DNA of 64,000 nt from Pseudomaricurvus sp. HS19 (GTDB lineage Bacteria; Pseudomonadota; Gammaproteobacteria; Pseudomonadales; Cellvibrionaceae), in NCBI RefSeq assembly GCF_009857815.1, contig NZ_WVVW01000002.1, positions 248,001 to 312,000 on the forward strand. The letters are read 5' to 3'. The position numbers and the translations under genes were made by a program. A model generated the notes under the pieces. The model saw only the letters and a program-made list of their open reading frames with translations. It was not told the origin of the DNA and did not search any database. This document shows positions 1 to 8,981 of the stretch, piece after piece. Positions within the stretch are counted from its first letter, which is position 1. Every line of letters begins with the position of its first letter.

Positions 1-1
1 C

Positions 2-529
2 AGTTTCCGCGAAGACGGCGCCCTGCTGCAGGAGCTCTTTACCCGCGACGGTTCCGGCACCCTGGTGCACCGGGACAACTATGAGTTTGTGCGTCAGGCC
101 ACCATCGATGATGTGGGCGGCCTGCTGAGCCTGATCGAACCCCTGGAGCGCCAGGGCGCACTGGTGCGGCGCTCCCGGGAACTGCTGGAGAGCGAGATCA
201 GCCGGTTTACGATTATGGAAAAGGATGGTGCCATCATCGCCTGCGCCGCCCTCTACCCCTACGCCGGTGACCGCAACGTGGGCGAACTGGCCTGCGTCGC
301 CACCCACCCGGACTACCGCAAGGACGGCCGCGCCGCCAAGGTGCTGGCCACCATCGAGAAAAAGGCCCGGGGACTGGGGATTAGCGAGCTGTTTGTGCTC
401 ACCACCCAGACTGCCCACTGGTTTATCGAGCAGGGCTTCCGCAGCGCCCCGCTGGAGTGGCTGCCGGAGGAGAAGAAGACCTTCTACAACTACCAGCGGA
501 ATTCGAAGGTGTTTGTAAAACCGCTGTGA
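2..529 (+). CDS. argA: N-acetylglutamate synthase ArgA, C-terminal part (5' end outside window)
   Basis: The reading frame is open from the first bases of the window, so the start lies upstream and only about 175 C-terminal residues are seen. They form the GNAT acetyltransferase domain of amino-acid N-acetyltransferase, which makes N-acetylglutamate from acetyl-CoA and glutamate, the first step of arginine synthesis. Visible features are the entry into the fold (YEFVRQATIDDVGGL), the core strand with GELACVATHPDYRKDGRAA, which holds the acetyl-CoA loop, and the late TTQTAHWFIEQGF motif typical of ArgA. The amino-acid kinase-like N-terminal domain is off the window. The stop is TGA. A long repeat region follows rather than an obvious terminator. 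Confidence 0.9.
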   Translation, partial: SFREDGALLQELFTRDGSGTLVHRDNYEFVRQATIDDVGGLLSLIEPLERQGALVRRSRELLESEISRFTIMEKDGAIIACAALYPYAGDRNVGELACVATHPDYRKDGRAAKVLATIEKKARGLGISELFVLTTQTAHWFIEQGFRSAPLEWLPEEKKTFYNYQRNSKVFVKPL

Positions 530-542
530 GGTGACAGGGTTA

Positions 543-614
543 AGGACGCTTCGCTACAGGACGCTGGCGCTACAGGTGTGAGGACGCTTCGCTACAGGAC
601 GCTGGCGCTACAGG
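543..614. repeat. Two tandem copies of a 34-bp unit (left arm of a large inverted repeat)
   Basis: Positions 543-576 and 581-614 are identical 34-bp copies separated by 4 bp (TGTG). Each copy is made of two related 15-16 bp half units read on the minus strand as CTGTAGCGAAGCGTC and CTGTAGCGCCAGCGTC. Bases 562-598 are an exact reverse complement of 772-808, so this is the left arm of a 37-bp perfect inverted repeat that encloses the REP pair at 660-730. Confidence 0.9.
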
Positions 615-659
615 TTAACAATCCGAGCGCCTGAGGCGATGACACTGAGCCGCAAAAAA

Positions 660-730
660 GATCGCCCGCGAGAGCGGGCTCCTACAGTCAGGGTGCGCTC
701 TTTCGCAGGAGCACGCTCCCGCGGGCGATC
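660..730. repeat. REPIN-like element: two REP sequences in inverted orientation
   Basis: The minus strand of 660-687 reads as a REP sequence of the type known from Pseudomonas and relatives (TGTAGGAGC followed by a GC-rich palindrome ending GCGGGCGATC). A second REP-like copy on the plus strand runs 706-730 and ends in the same CCCGCGGGCGATC. The copies face each other across about 18 bp, the arrangement called a REPIN. REPINs are usually mobilised by RAYT transposases; none is encoded in this window. Confidence 0.7.
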
Positions 731-771
731 TGTAGCGATTATCTGATTCAATGAGGATAGCCGGCCCCGCC

Positions 772-828
772 CCTGTAGCGAAGCGTCCTCACACCTGTAG
801 CGCCAGCGCCCTGGAAGCGCAGCGCCCT
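772..828. repeat. Inverted copy of the CTGTAGC-type repeat (right arm)
   Basis: Bases 772-808 are the exact reverse complement of 562-598. The order is a 15-bp unit CTGTAGCGAAGCGTC, a 7-nt spacer CTCACAC, a 16-bp unit CTGTAGCGCCAGCGCC, then a degenerate unit. The same build, including a 7-nt spacer, recurs at 30561-30617. This arm ends about 60 bp before the ilvD start, so it may lie within the ilvD leader or promoter region. I see nothing gene-like in 530-890 besides these repeats. Confidence 0.85.
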
Positions 829-890
829 GCATCTGCCTGTGCTAAAATCCCCCGCCTTACTTCCCGTGTATTGGTAACGAGACCGAGATT

Positions 891-2726
891 ATGCCTGCCT
901 ACCGCTCGAAGACTTCCACCGCCGGCCGCAATATGGCCGGAGCCCGTGCCCTGTGGCGTGCCACCGGCATGCAGGACGAAGATTTTCAAAAGCCGATTAT
1001 TGCCATCGCCAACTCCTTCACCCAGTTCGTGCCCGGTCATGTGCACCTGAAAGACCTGGGGCAGCTGGTGGCGCGTGAAATCGAAAAAGCCGGTGGCGTG
1101 GCCAAGGAGTTCAACACCATCGCGGTGGACGACGGTATCGCCATGGGTCACGACGGCATGCTCTACAGCCTGCCGTCTCGTGACATCATTGCCGACTCAG
1201 TGGAGTACATGGTCAACGCCCACTGCGCCGACGCCCTGGTGTGCATCTCCAACTGTGACAAGATCACCCCCGGCATGCTGATGGCAGCCATGCGCCTCAA
1301 CATCCCGGTGATCTTTGTCTCCGGCGGCCCCATGGAAGCGGGCAAGACCAAACTGTCCGAACACAAGCTGGACCTGGTGGACGCCATGGTGATCGCAGCT
1401 GACGACAGCGCTTCCGACGAGTACGTGGCCGAGATCGAGCGCAGCGCCTGCCCTACCTGCGGCTCCTGCTCCGGCATGTTCACCGCCAACTCCATGAACT
1501 GCCTGACCGAAGCCCTGGGCCTGTCCCTGCCGGGTAACGGCACCGTAGTGGCCACCCACGCCGATCGTGAGCAGCTGTTCCTGGAAGCCGGTCGCAAGAT
1601 TGTGGAAATCACCAAACGCTACTACGAGCAAGATGACGCCAGCGTGCTGCCGCGCAGCATCGGCTCCTTCGAGGCGTTCGAAAACTGTATCGCGCTGGAT
1701 ATCGCCATGGGCGGCTCCACCAACACCATCCTGCACCTGCTGGCCATCGCCCAGGAAGCGGAAGTGGATTTCACCCTGGCAGACATCGACCGCCTGTCGA
1801 AGACCATTCCACAGCTGTGCAAGGTGGCACCCAACACCCAGAAATATCACATTGAGGACGTGCACCGCGCCGGCGGCATCATGGCCATCCTCGGTGAGCT
1901 GGATCGTGCCGGCCTGCTGCACACCCACCTGCCCACGGTCCACAGCAGCACCATGGCGGAAGCCCTGGCGCAGTGGGACATCATGCGCGGCGCCAGCGAG
2001 GAGGTGAAAACCTTCTATAAAGCCGGCCCTGCCGGCATCCCCACCCAGGTGGCTTTCAGCCAGGATACCCGCTGGACCAGCCTCGACGCCGACCGCGAAA
2101 ACGGTTGTATCCGCTCCCTGGAACACGCCTTCAGCCGCGAGGGCGGCCTTGCCGTTCTGCACGGCAATATCGCCCTGGACGGCTGTGTGGTGAAGACCGC
2201 CGGTGTAGATGAGTCCATCCTGGTGTTTGAGGGCTCTGCCTATGTGACCGAGTCCCAGGACGAAGCGGTGGCGGATATCCTGGCCGACAAGGTGAAAGCC
2301 GGTGACGTGGTAATCGTTCGCTACGAAGGCCCCCGCGGCGGCCCGGGCATGCAGGAGATGCTCTACCCCACCTCCTACATCAAGTCCAAAGGCCTGGGTA
2401 AAGACTGCGCCCTGCTGACCGACGGACGCTTCTCCGGCGGTACTTCCGGCCTCTCCATTGGTCACGTGTCACCGGAAGCCGCCGCCGGTGGCGCCATTGG
2501 CCTGGTGCGCAACGGCGACCGCATCCGTATCGACATCCCCAACCGCACTATCGACGTGCTGCTGAGCGATGAAGAGCTGGCCACCCGCCGCGCCGAGCAG
2601 GACCAGCTGGGCTGGAAGCCGGTCAAGGAGCGCCCACGCAAAGTCAGTGCAGCACTGAAAGCCTACGCCAAGCTGGCTACCAGTGCCGACAAGGGCGCGG
2701 TGCGGGACCTGAGCCAGCTGGACTAA
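891..2726 (+). CDS. ilvD: Dihydroxy-acid dehydratase IlvD
   Basis: 611 residues, the usual length of the family. It dehydrates 2,3-dihydroxyisovalerate and 2,3-dihydroxy-3-methylvalerate to the keto acids of valine and isoleucine synthesis, in the cytoplasm. The iron-sulfur cluster cysteines are visible in the [10 protein letters not shown] segment and in [16 protein letters not shown], and the late substrate and metal region is seen in [21 protein letters not shown]. The start is ATG within GAGATTATGCC; the Shine-Dalgarno sequence is weak. It appears monocistronic, preceded by the repeat region and followed by convergent minus-strand genes. Confidence 0.97.
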   Translation: MPAYRSKTSTAGRNMAGARALWRATGMQDEDFQKPIIAIANSFTQFVPGHVHLKDLGQLVAREIEKAGGVAKEFNTIAVDDGIAMGHDGMLYSLPSRDIIADSVEYMVNAHCADALVCISNCDKITPGMLMAAMRLNIPVIFVSGGPMEAGKTKLSEHKLDLVDAMVIAADDSASDEYVAEIERSACPTCGSCSGMFTANSMNCLTEALGLSLPGNGTVVATHADREQLFLEAGRKIVEITKRYYEQDDASVLPRSIGSFEAFENCIALDIAMGGSTNTILHLLAIAQEAEVDFTLADIDRLSKTIPQLCKVAPNTQKYHIEDVHRAGGIMAILGELDRAGLLHTHLPTVHSSTMAEALAQWDIMRGASEEVKTFYKAGPAGIPTQVAFSQDTRWTSLDADRENGCIRSLEHAFSREGGLAVLHGNIALDGCVVKTAGVDESILVFEGSAYVTESQDEAVADILADKVKAGDVVIVRYEGPRGGPGMQEMLYPTSYIKSKGLGKDCALLTDGRFSGGTSGLSIGHVSPEAAAGGAIGLVRNGDRIRIDIPNRTIDVLLSDEELATRRAEQDQLGWKPVKERPRKVSAALKAYAKLATSADKGAVRDLSQLD

Positions 2727-2983
2727 GCCCCCCCCCTTCAGCAGGTGCCGGACTCCTCCGCACCTGCTGTCCCTTTCCCCTCCTGCCTCCGACCTGTTAC
2801 TGCCCACGCCTGCAGGATCACCGCATCCCCGTGCGCCATTCTCTTCAGCAACCATCTACCCGGCGATCCTCTACCCGGTGATCCTCACAGCGATTACGCT
2901 CACCGCGCACCGGCATCAGCGGCTTGCCCGACAGGAGTGCGAGCGTCCGGGCGCGAGGGAAAAGCGACACCCCAGAACGAAAG

Positions 2984-3013
2984 CGGCCCCGACTCTTTAC
3001 AGAGACGGGGCCG
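2984..3013 (-). terminator. Hairpin at the 3' end of the TonB2-type operon
   Basis: CGGCCCCGACTC and GAGACGGGGCCG form a 12-bp stem with one mismatch around a TTTACA loop. It lies 28 bp past the stop of the last operon gene on the minus strand. The T tract after it is weak, so it may mainly protect the 3' end or act in both directions between the convergent ilvD and TPR genes. The rest of 2727-3041 holds only a two-copy 15-bp tandem repeat (about 2857-2887) and no convincing gene. Confidence 0.55.
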
Positions 3014-3041
3014 GCTTCGGTACGACAGGTGTTGAGGTCTG

Positions 3042-4385
3042 TCAGAGGTTGAGCGAACGCTCGCGCTCCAGTTCACCCTGGGCAAACTGCAGCCACTGGG
3101 CAGCAAACTGCTCACTGCGCTTGTCCTTGGCAGCCTCTTTAAACGCCTTGATCGCGGCGTCGTACTTCTTCAGGTTGGTGTTGGCCATACCCAAAACGAT
3201 CTGCAGCTGATCCGGACGCTTGATACCGCCGCGCTTCAACGCCTTGCCACCAACTTCGATAGCTTTCTCGTTGTTGTCGCTGTCCAGGTAGATACCCGCC
3301 AGACGCGCGTAGAGGTCACCATCACCGGACTTGGCGGCCGCTTTCTCCATAATCGGAATCGCGGTTTTGACGTTTTGCGCCATACGCCAGGCGGTAGCCA
3401 GGACTTCCAGGTTCTTGGAGGACTCGGAGATCTTGCCTTCCTTCATACCCTTGTCGATGATCTTGGCGGCCTTGTAAGGCACGTCGCTACCCATCATCAG
3501 GTAGGCCAGGTTCATCAGCTCGGTCTCTTTATCCAGGGCACCCATCAGGTACGCGGTTTCCATGGCGTACATCTGGTTGCGCTCCTGCTCAACAGCACCA
3601 TACATGCCGGCCAGCTGCTTCCAGTAGGAACCCTTCGGATAGTGGCGTACCAGCTTGGTCAGGATATCGATGACCTTCTTGTAATCGCCTTTATCGTAGT
3701 AGATCGCACGCTGCAGGGTGTACCAGTTTTCCTTCGGAATCTTGCCGGTACCCTCAACCTTGGTCACTGCAATGTTGATGTTCTTCAACGACTGCGCCAT
3801 ATCACCGTCCTGGTAATAAGCCTGTGACAGCAGGGCGTAATCGTCAGCACCGATGATCGGATTGACCTTCATGTACTGCTGCAACATCTTGATGGCGTTC
3901 TTCCAGTCCTCCTGCACAAACATCAGCTGTGCAAGGGTTTTCAGAGTACCGATCTCGAGGGCATCGCTCAGCTCGGTTTCCACCAGCACCTTGCGGTAGT
4001 AGCGGATGGAGCTGTTGTAATCTTCCAGCGAGTAGTACACCCAGCCGTAGTAGTTCCAGAGGTTGGCCTTCTCGAAGCTGGTGTAACCCGGAGCCTTACT
4101 GCGCTCCAGATCTTTCAGTACAGCCAGCGCCCCTTTCCAGTCATTGGCGTCGGTCTTTTCCTGCACTCGGGCAAAGTCTTTAAAGACCGGCTGACGCAGC
4201 GAGTAGGTTTTCTTGGTTTTGTATTCTGGTTTCGCTTCCTGGGCCTGTACAGAACCGGAGGTCAGGCTATCGAAGCCTGCGGTCTGCAGCAGGACACTCG
4301 TGGCCGCCGGCGCGAACGCCAGTGGTGCTGCCACCAAAGTGTGTCTGACAAGCCTGGAAACCTTAGCCGTCATAGTCATAATCAT
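3042..4385 (-). CDS. Periplasmic TPR-repeat protein of the TonB2-type operon
   Basis: About 447 residues with an N-terminal export signal (charged start, then LVAAPLAFAPAATSVLL, probable cleavage near SVQAQ-EA) followed by tetratricopeptide-like helical repeats to the end, for example WNYYGWVYYSLEDYNSSIRY and DDYALLSQAYYQDGDMAQS. TPR proteins of this kind close TonB2/TtpC operons in Vibrio, Shewanella and relatives and probably act as a periplasmic scaffold for energised outer-membrane uptake. The start is uncertain: GTG at 4391 and ATGs at 4385, 4379 and 4373 share the frame, and a GGTGGG motif just upstream best suits 4385 or 4379. The tonB stop is only about 10 bp away, so translation is likely coupled. 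Confidence 0.85.
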   Translation of the reverse strand: MIMTMTAKVSRLVRHTLVAAPLAFAPAATSVLLQTAGFDSLTSGSVQAQEAKPEYKTKKTYSLRQPVFKDFARVQEKTDANDWKGALAVLKDLERSKAPGYTSFEKANLWNYYGWVYYSLEDYNSSIRYYRKVLVETELSDALEIGTLKTLAQLMFVQEDWKNAIKMLQQYMKVNPIIGADDYALLSQAYYQDGDMAQSLKNINIAVTKVEGTGKIPKENWYTLQRAIYYDKGDYKKVIDILTKLVRHYPKGSYWKQLAGMYGAVEQERNQMYAMETAYLMGALDKETELMNLAYLMMGSDVPYKAAKIIDKGMKEGKISESSKNLEVLATAWRMAQNVKTAIPIMEKAAAKSGDGDLYARLAGIYLDSDNNEKAIEVGGKALKRGGIKRPDQLQIVLGMANTNLKKYDAAIKAFKEAAKDKRSEQFAAQWLQFAQGELERERSLNL

Positions 4386-4394
4386 ACCCACCGT

Positions 4395-5027
4395 TTACTC
4401 GGCAATCGCAAAGGTGATCTTGTTGCGAACGCCTGGCACCTCGATCGCCACACCATCAACCACACGCGGCTTGTACTTAAATTTCGAGGCCGCTTTCAGT
4501 GCTGAGCTGTTGAAGATGCTTGATTCCGAAAAGTTCCCGTTACGCCCGGCCATGCCTTCAATCACAATCGGGTCGCGAACTGAACCGTTAGTGGTTACGG
4601 TGAACTCAACGATCACATAACCCTCAATACCCCGCGACAAAGCACGACTTGGGTAGTTGGGCTGCACCTTAACGATTGGCAGATATTCACCGTCGCCGCT
4701 AAAACCACCCACACCTTTAATATTCATCTCCGGCTTGACCCGTGGAGCATTCATATTAAGGGCGTCCGGTTTCAGGTCGGGCTGATCGAAATCAGGCTCC
4801 GGCATCTCTGGTGGTGGCGTCTCGGGATCTTCCGGTTTTTCCGGCTTCTCGACGTCGTACCGGGTTTCAATTTTACGCTCAGGCATAAAGATGTCGGCAA
4901 TGCGATTCTCCTCCACGTCTGCTGGAGGCTTATCGTTTGCCGCAATCAATGCGTGCATCAAATACAGCAGGGCGGTGGTGGTCACCGCCGCCAAAAGCCC
5001 TGCTAATCCTAGTCTTGCAACATTCAT
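4395..5027 (-). CDS. tonB: TonB family energy transducer (TonB2 type)
   Basis: 210 residues: one N-terminal membrane anchor (LGLAGLLAAVTTTALLYLMHALI), an acidic proline-rich spacer (KPEKPEDPETPPPEMPEP), and a C-terminal TonB domain with YPSRALSRGIEGYVIVEF and late SSALKAASKFKYKPRV. TonB passes proton-motive force from the ExbB/ExbD complex to TonB-dependent outer-membrane receptors. The short spacer and the exbB-exbD-tonB order are those of TonB2-type systems. It lies 6 bp after exbD in the same operon. Confidence 0.93.
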   Translation of the reverse strand: MNVARLGLAGLLAAVTTTALLYLMHALIAANDKPPADVEENRIADIFMPERKIETRYDVEKPEKPEDPETPPPEMPEPDFDQPDLKPDALNMNAPRVKPEMNIKGVGGFSGDGEYLPIVKVQPNYPSRALSRGIEGYVIVEFTVTTNGSVRDPIVIEGMAGRNGNFSESSIFNSSALKAASKFKYKPRVVDGVAIEVPGVRNKITFAIAE

Positions 5028-5033
5028 AGCGCT

Positions 5034-5438
5034 CTATTTCTTCTCAGTAGATACAGAAACGTCTGACACTCCCGCTTCACGGGCTGCCTGCGCAATTTTG
5101 GTCATGGTTTCAATATCGGATTCATCGTCCGCCTGGATAACTACAGCACCCTTGGGGTTCTCTGCGTGCAGGCGCTCAATGGCGCCCTTAACTTCACGCA
5201 GATCAATCCGGGCTTTGTCGATCCAGACTTCGTTGCTAGAGCTGACAGCTACAAGAATATTGGCGTTTTTCTTCAGCAGGGCAGTGGTAGCCTCAGGGCG
5301 ATTGATCTCGATGCCCGCTTCTTTAATAAAAGAAGCCGTCACGATAAAGAAGATCAACATGATAAAAACCACGTCGAGCATCGGTGTCAGGTCAATCGCG
5401 CCCTGCTCGTCTTCAGCTGCCTTTTTTCGTCTGGCCAT
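5034..5438 (-). CDS. exbD: Biopolymer transport protein ExbD
   Basis: 134 residues with one transmembrane helix near the N-terminus holding the conserved proton-path aspartate in LTPMLDVVFIMLIFFIV, then a periplasmic domain. It forms the inner-membrane motor with ExbB and energises the adjacent TonB. Upstream, 39 bp separate it from exbB; downstream, 6 bp separate it from tonB. Confidence 0.95.
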   Translation of the reverse strand: MARRKKAAEDEQGAIDLTPMLDVVFIMLIFFIVTASFIKEAGIEINRPEATTALLKKNANILVAVSSSNEVWIDKARIDLREVKGAIERLHAENPKGAVVIQADDESDIETMTKIAQAAREAGVSDVSVSTEKK

Positions 5439-5477
5439 GATAATTCTCTCAGTAACCGGTTAATGCTTTACCAAGCC

Positions 5478-6005
5478 TTAATGGTCCATCGTCAAATGGT
5501 CTTCGAGCAGCTGATTTTCGCGTTCTGCAATCCGGTTGACGTAGGTGTTACCAAACACTCCGGAGAGTGCAGCCACCATGCCCGCCATAGTCGGGATGGT
5601 CGCCTTGGACACACCGCCAGCCATGGATTTGGCGTCGCCGCCACCGGTTACAGCCAGTACGTTAAACACTTCGATCATACCCGTCACCGTACCCAGCAGA
5701 CCCAGCAGAGGAGCCAGGGCCACCAGAGTGGCGATCATATCCAGGTTGGCATTTACCTTCTCGGATACGCGGGAGACGAGTGCATAACGCACCTGATGGG
5801 CATTCCAGGATTTGCGCTCGGGACGTGATTCCCAGCTATCCAGAGCAGTCTGAATTTCACCTTTCAGACTGCTTTTGAAATACCACAAACGTTCGAAAAT
5901 CAGGGTCCACATGACGAGGGTCAGGGCGGAGATCCACAACAATATAGGTCCACCCTTAGCCAGTAAGGCTTCAATGGCTGCAAGTGCGTCCATTAATGCC
6001 AACAT
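5478..6005 (-). CDS. exbB: Biopolymer transport protein ExbB (MotA/TolQ/ExbB family)
   Basis: 175 residues with three predicted transmembrane segments: near the N-terminus (ILLWISALTLVMWTLIFERLWYF) and two later ones around IATLVALAPLLGLLGTVTGMIEVF and ATIPTMAGMVAALSGVFG. The LLGTVTGM motif is diagnostic of the family. It is the small ExbB2 type that works with a TtpC partner, encoded immediately upstream with a 10-bp gap. Confidence 0.94.
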   Translation of the reverse strand: MLALMDALAAIEALLAKGGPILLWISALTLVMWTLIFERLWYFKSSLKGEIQTALDSWESRPERKSWNAHQVRYALVSRVSEKVNANLDMIATLVALAPLLGLLGTVTGMIEVFNVLAVTGGGDAKSMAGGVSKATIPTMAGMVAALSGVFGNTYVNRIAERENQLLEDHLTMDH

Positions 6006-6015
6006 GCGTTATCTC

Positions 6016-7386
6016 CTACTTGCGCTCTGCGTTTTCGGCGATGATACCGGCAGACTGTTCTTCCAGAATCTGAAGAACACGCTTGGCACGACCGTTAACC
6101 AGGGTGTGAACCAGTACGGTAGGAATAGCCACTACCAGACCCAGTACAGTTGTTACCAGAGCAGAGGAGATACCACCGGCCATGGCCTTCGGATCGCCGG
6201 CACCAAAGATGGTGATGGCCTGGAAGGTAATGATCATACCGGTTACGGTACCCAGCAGACCCAGCAGCGGGGCGATCATGGAGATGATCTTCAGCAGCGT
6301 CAGGCCGGATTCAATGGCAGGACGCTCTTTCAGCACCGCCTCTTCCAGTTTCAGCTCCAGGGACTCGCCGTCCAGACCCTTGTTCTCTTCCGCGACTTTC
6401 AGCACGCGACCGAGTGGGTTGTTGGTGTTGGCGCTTTCGCTCTTCAACTGGGAAGTAACCTTGCTGCTCATGCCCATCAGGACAACGAAGCGCCAGGCAC
6501 CCAGCAGCATGGCAAACAGACCTACTGCAGAGATGATGTAACCCACGATGCCACCCTGGTGCCAGCGCTCAACAATAGAAGGGCTGTTGATCAGGGCAGA
6601 CAGGAAGGTACCACCGGCAGGACCGGTAGGGTCGATTGCTACACGGGTAAAGCCGTCAGTAGCATTCTGCAGGGAGTTAGCCTGACCCAGAGCAGTGGCT
6701 GGTGGCTGACGGGTCAGCTCCAGCATACGGCCTTCGCGCAGCTCCAGGTACTTGCCGTCGGACAGCAGCTGGAAGTTACCCACACGTACCACTTCACGAT
6801 CTTCGCGGTCACCGTTTGGCTTGATCACAGCACCGTTGAACTTGACCACACGGCCGCCTTCAACAGTTTCACGCTGGGTTTCAAACCACAGTTGCTCGAT
6901 CTCTTCGATGGTTGGCAGCTGGGTATTGCTGTTCATCTTGTCGATCAGGCCATCCAGGAAGTCGGCGCGACCGGGATACTGGGCAGAGACGATAGAAGTA
7001 CCCAGGCTGGAACGCAGGTCACCAGCGGTAGAGGTCAGGTGACCGAACAGCTCTTTCAGGGAACCGAGACGCTCCTGCAGCTGGGCACGCTTGGCAGAAA
7101 CCTGCAGGTCCTGCTCTTCGTACTTCTTCTCCAGGGTAGCTGAACGCTTCTCTTCGCTGGCCTTGGTGTTCTCGGCCTGCTTCAGCAGGCTGGCCTGCTC
7201 GCTTTTCTGACGCAGGAACTCAGCTTCGCGCTTGCGGTGCTCGGCAGATTCAGCGATCTTGCTCTGCTGAACCATTTTCAGCAGCTGATCCAGGGATTGG
7301 GCCTTTTCTTCAGCCACAGCTACACCAGAGGTGAGCATTGCAGCGGCTGCCACGGCCAGGCAGCGTTTGGCAAAAGTCATTTTCAT
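6016..7386 (-). CDS. TtpC-like protein: signal peptide, coiled coil and C-terminal MotA/TolQ/ExbB domain
   Basis: 456 residues. A signal peptide (ends near SGVAVAEE) is followed by about 90 residues of charged coiled coil (HRKREAEFLRQKSEQASLLKQ onward), a periplasmic domain, a membrane helix (GIVGYIISAVGLFAMLLGAW) and an ExbB-like domain with LLGLLGTVTGMI and ALVTTVLGLVVAIPTVLVHTLV. This is the architecture of TtpC, an added component needed by Vibrio TonB2 systems. Its ATG overlaps the TGA of the DUF3450 gene by 4 bp, and exbB follows after 10 bp, so all are probably one transcript. Confidence 0.88.
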   Translation of the reverse strand: MKMTFAKRCLAVAAAAMLTSGVAVAEEKAQSLDQLLKMVQQSKIAESAEHRKREAEFLRQKSEQASLLKQAENTKASEEKRSATLEKKYEEQDLQVSAKRAQLQERLGSLKELFGHLTSTAGDLRSSLGTSIVSAQYPGRADFLDGLIDKMNSNTQLPTIEEIEQLWFETQRETVEGGRVVKFNGAVIKPNGDREDREVVRVGNFQLLSDGKYLELREGRMLELTRQPPATALGQANSLQNATDGFTRVAIDPTGPAGGTFLSALINSPSIVERWHQGGIVGYIISAVGLFAMLLGAWRFVVLMGMSSKVTSQLKSESANTNNPLGRVLKVAEENKGLDGESLELKLEEAVLKERPAIESGLTLLKIISMIAPLLGLLGTVTGMIITFQAITIFGAGDPKAMAGGISSALVTTVLGLVVAIPTVLVHTLVNGRAKRVLQILEEQSAGIIAENAERK

Positions 7387-8168
7387 TGCGCAGCCTCCGG
7401 AGACAGAATCGGCAGATTCAGCAGTTCAATAGATGCTTGTTTCTTCGCGATGCGAATGCCCTTGAGAATGGCAGCGCGGTATTCGGAAGATGGCAGCTCA
7501 ACCCAGGCTTGCTGACGCTTGTCCCAGGCACCGGAGAATTCCAGATCAGTAGTCTGGTACATCAGGGCGATACGGCCAACGCGCAGAATGTTCACTTCGC
7601 GCTCCTGACCACCAACGGTCAGAGTGTCCTGGTAGGTATCAATCTTGCGACCGTACTCGGCCTCAATTTTGTAGGCTTCCAGAACCTGGCGGAATTTCTC
7701 GGCAACGGAAATGTCGGCACGATCCATGTTGCGATGGAGGGCTGCCAGACGCTCGTTGCGCTCGCCGGAGTGGAAAGGCATGTCCAGAGAGATGAACTGC
7801 TCCAGACCATCCAGCATCTTCAGAATCAGGGGCTGAATCTGACGCTCGATAACGGTGACGTTGCCGATGGACTCTTCCAGCTGCGTGATCACTTTCAGCT
7901 GGTTGGCCAACTGCTTCTCCAGCTGCGCGTTATAGACGCGAAGACCTTCGATCTGCTTGTTCACCACTTTAAATTCGTTCAGCAAACTGGTGGTCTGATC
8001 AGCAATCTTGTCGATCTTTTGCTGAGAGTTCTGAGCCAGTTTGGTCTTCTGCTCACCTACTTGCAGAATGGAATTCAACGTTTGATCCGCCTGAGCAACA
8101 CTGCCAATGAGCGCGCCAGCAGAAAGCACAGTGGACAGAGCCACGGCTTTAAATCGCTGCTTCTTCAT
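7383..8168 (-). CDS. DUF3450 family secreted coiled-coil protein, first gene of the TonB2-type operon
   Basis: 261 residues from the chosen ATG, which has a clear GGGGGA ribosome site; an in-frame extension to 8294 would hide the signal peptide and lacks such a site. The signal peptide (MKKQRFKAVALSTVLSAGALIG, cleavage near SVAQA) is followed by a long coiled coil (QKIDKIADQTTSLLNEFKVV and LEKQLANQLKVITQLEESIG) and a C-terminal globular part. DUF3450 proteins regularly precede TtpC-ExbB-ExbD-TonB clusters in marine gammaproteobacteria. Their molecular role is not established; a periplasmic partner of TtpC is a reasonable guess. Confidence 0.87.
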   Translation of the reverse strand: MKKQRFKAVALSTVLSAGALIGSVAQADQTLNSILQVGEQKTKLAQNSQQKIDKIADQTTSLLNEFKVVNKQIEGLRVYNAQLEKQLANQLKVITQLEESIGNVTVIERQIQPLILKMLDGLEQFISLDMPFHSGERNERLAALHRNMDRADISVAEKFRQVLEAYKIEAEYGRKIDTYQDTLTVGGQEREVNILRVGRIALMYQTTDLEFSGAWDKRQQAWVELPSSEYRAAILKGIRIAKKQASIELLNLPILSPEAAQ

Positions 8169-8407
8169 ATTTCCCCCAGTGTGGGTGCGTACTATCAACT
8201 CTATAAAACGGCGTCTAACCGCTATTGTTTTCATGATTTTCGCCATGTGGCGATAATTTGAAGCTGGCCATTTAATAACACCGGCTTTAAACATTCAACG
8301 GTTTGTCTGGAAACTTCCGGCGATGTGTATATTGGTATCAGGGCGGGTAACAACTGCATTGCAGCTATTCAATCCGAAGTAACAATTTCGCTTTATTGTT
8401 AGGAAAA

Positions 8408-8413
8408 ATTATA
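8408..8413 (-). promoter_or_regulatory. Candidate -10 element of the TonB2-type operon promoter
   Basis: The minus strand shows a perfect TATAAT about 240 bp upstream of the DUF3450 start, inside an AT-rich stretch (8169-8466) that contains no gene. No good -35 stands 17 bp before it, so an activator or a different promoter is possible. I could not make out a convincing Fur box. Confidence 0.35.
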
Positions 8414-8466
8414 AGAGTAACCACAAGCCGACACCCACCCACCCGTTACCGGATGAGCAGGATTGG

Positions 8467-8973
8467 CTAATTATTGATCAATCCGGATTCGAGAACGCAG
8501 AAGGCATAAGGTAATCCGGACGCTTCGGAGATGCCGTCTTTGCGACTCACTTCACACCATTCGGAACCCAACTCCGGAAACCAGGCATCCCCCTCAAACT
8601 CGCGCCCGATTCGGGTCAGATATACACGCTTTGCCAGTGGCAGGGCCTCGGCATAGATCTGCCCACCGCCGATCACCATCACCTCTTCAGGCTGCTCCTG
8701 TCGCGCCAGGGCAATGGCGTCCGCCAGTGAACCGGCCACAGAGACACCCTCACTTTGCCAGTCGGACTGACGGGTAATGACGATATTGTGCCGACCCGGC
8801 AAGGGCCTGCCGATGGATTCGAAGGTCTTGCGCCCCATGATCACCGGTTTGCCCAGGGTGACCTGTTTGAAATAGCGCAGGTCCTCCGGCAGATGCCAGG
8901 GCATGGCGTTGTTAAGGCCGATCACGCGGTTCTGCGCCTGTGCCACGATCAGGGCTACGGGTGCTTCATTCAT
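8467..8973 (-). CDS. folA: Dihydrofolate reductase FolA
   Basis: 168 residues with the DHFR fold: IVAQAQNRVIGLNNAMPWHLPEDL at the N-terminus (substrate site and the acidic residue of the active site), VIMGRKTFESIGRPLPGR for NADPH binding, and VIGGGQIYAEALP. It reduces dihydrofolate to tetrahydrofolate, regenerating the cofactor oxidised by thymidylate synthase, whose gene lies 8 bp upstream. It is the last gene of a likely lgt-thyA-folA operon. Confidence 0.96.
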   Translation of the reverse strand: MNEAPVALIVAQAQNRVIGLNNAMPWHLPEDLRYFKQVTLGKPVIMGRKTFESIGRPLPGRHNIVITRQSDWQSEGVSVAGSLADAIALARQEQPEEVMVIGGGQIYAEALPLAKRVYLTRIGREFEGDAWFPELGSEWCEVSRKDGISEASGLPYAFCVLESGLINN

Positions 8974-8981
8974 AAACAGCC

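Noticed and set aside
1197-2465. A 422-codon open frame opposite ilvD
   Set aside because: Shadow of ilvD; no domain, ilvD itself is unambiguous.
2745-3210. Small plus-strand frames after ilvD
   Set aside because: No ribosome site, unusual composition, and overlap with the operon terminator and the TPR gene.
8169-8466. Fur box before the TonB2-type operon
   Set aside because: The region is AT-rich but no convincing GATAAT-type hexamer array was found.
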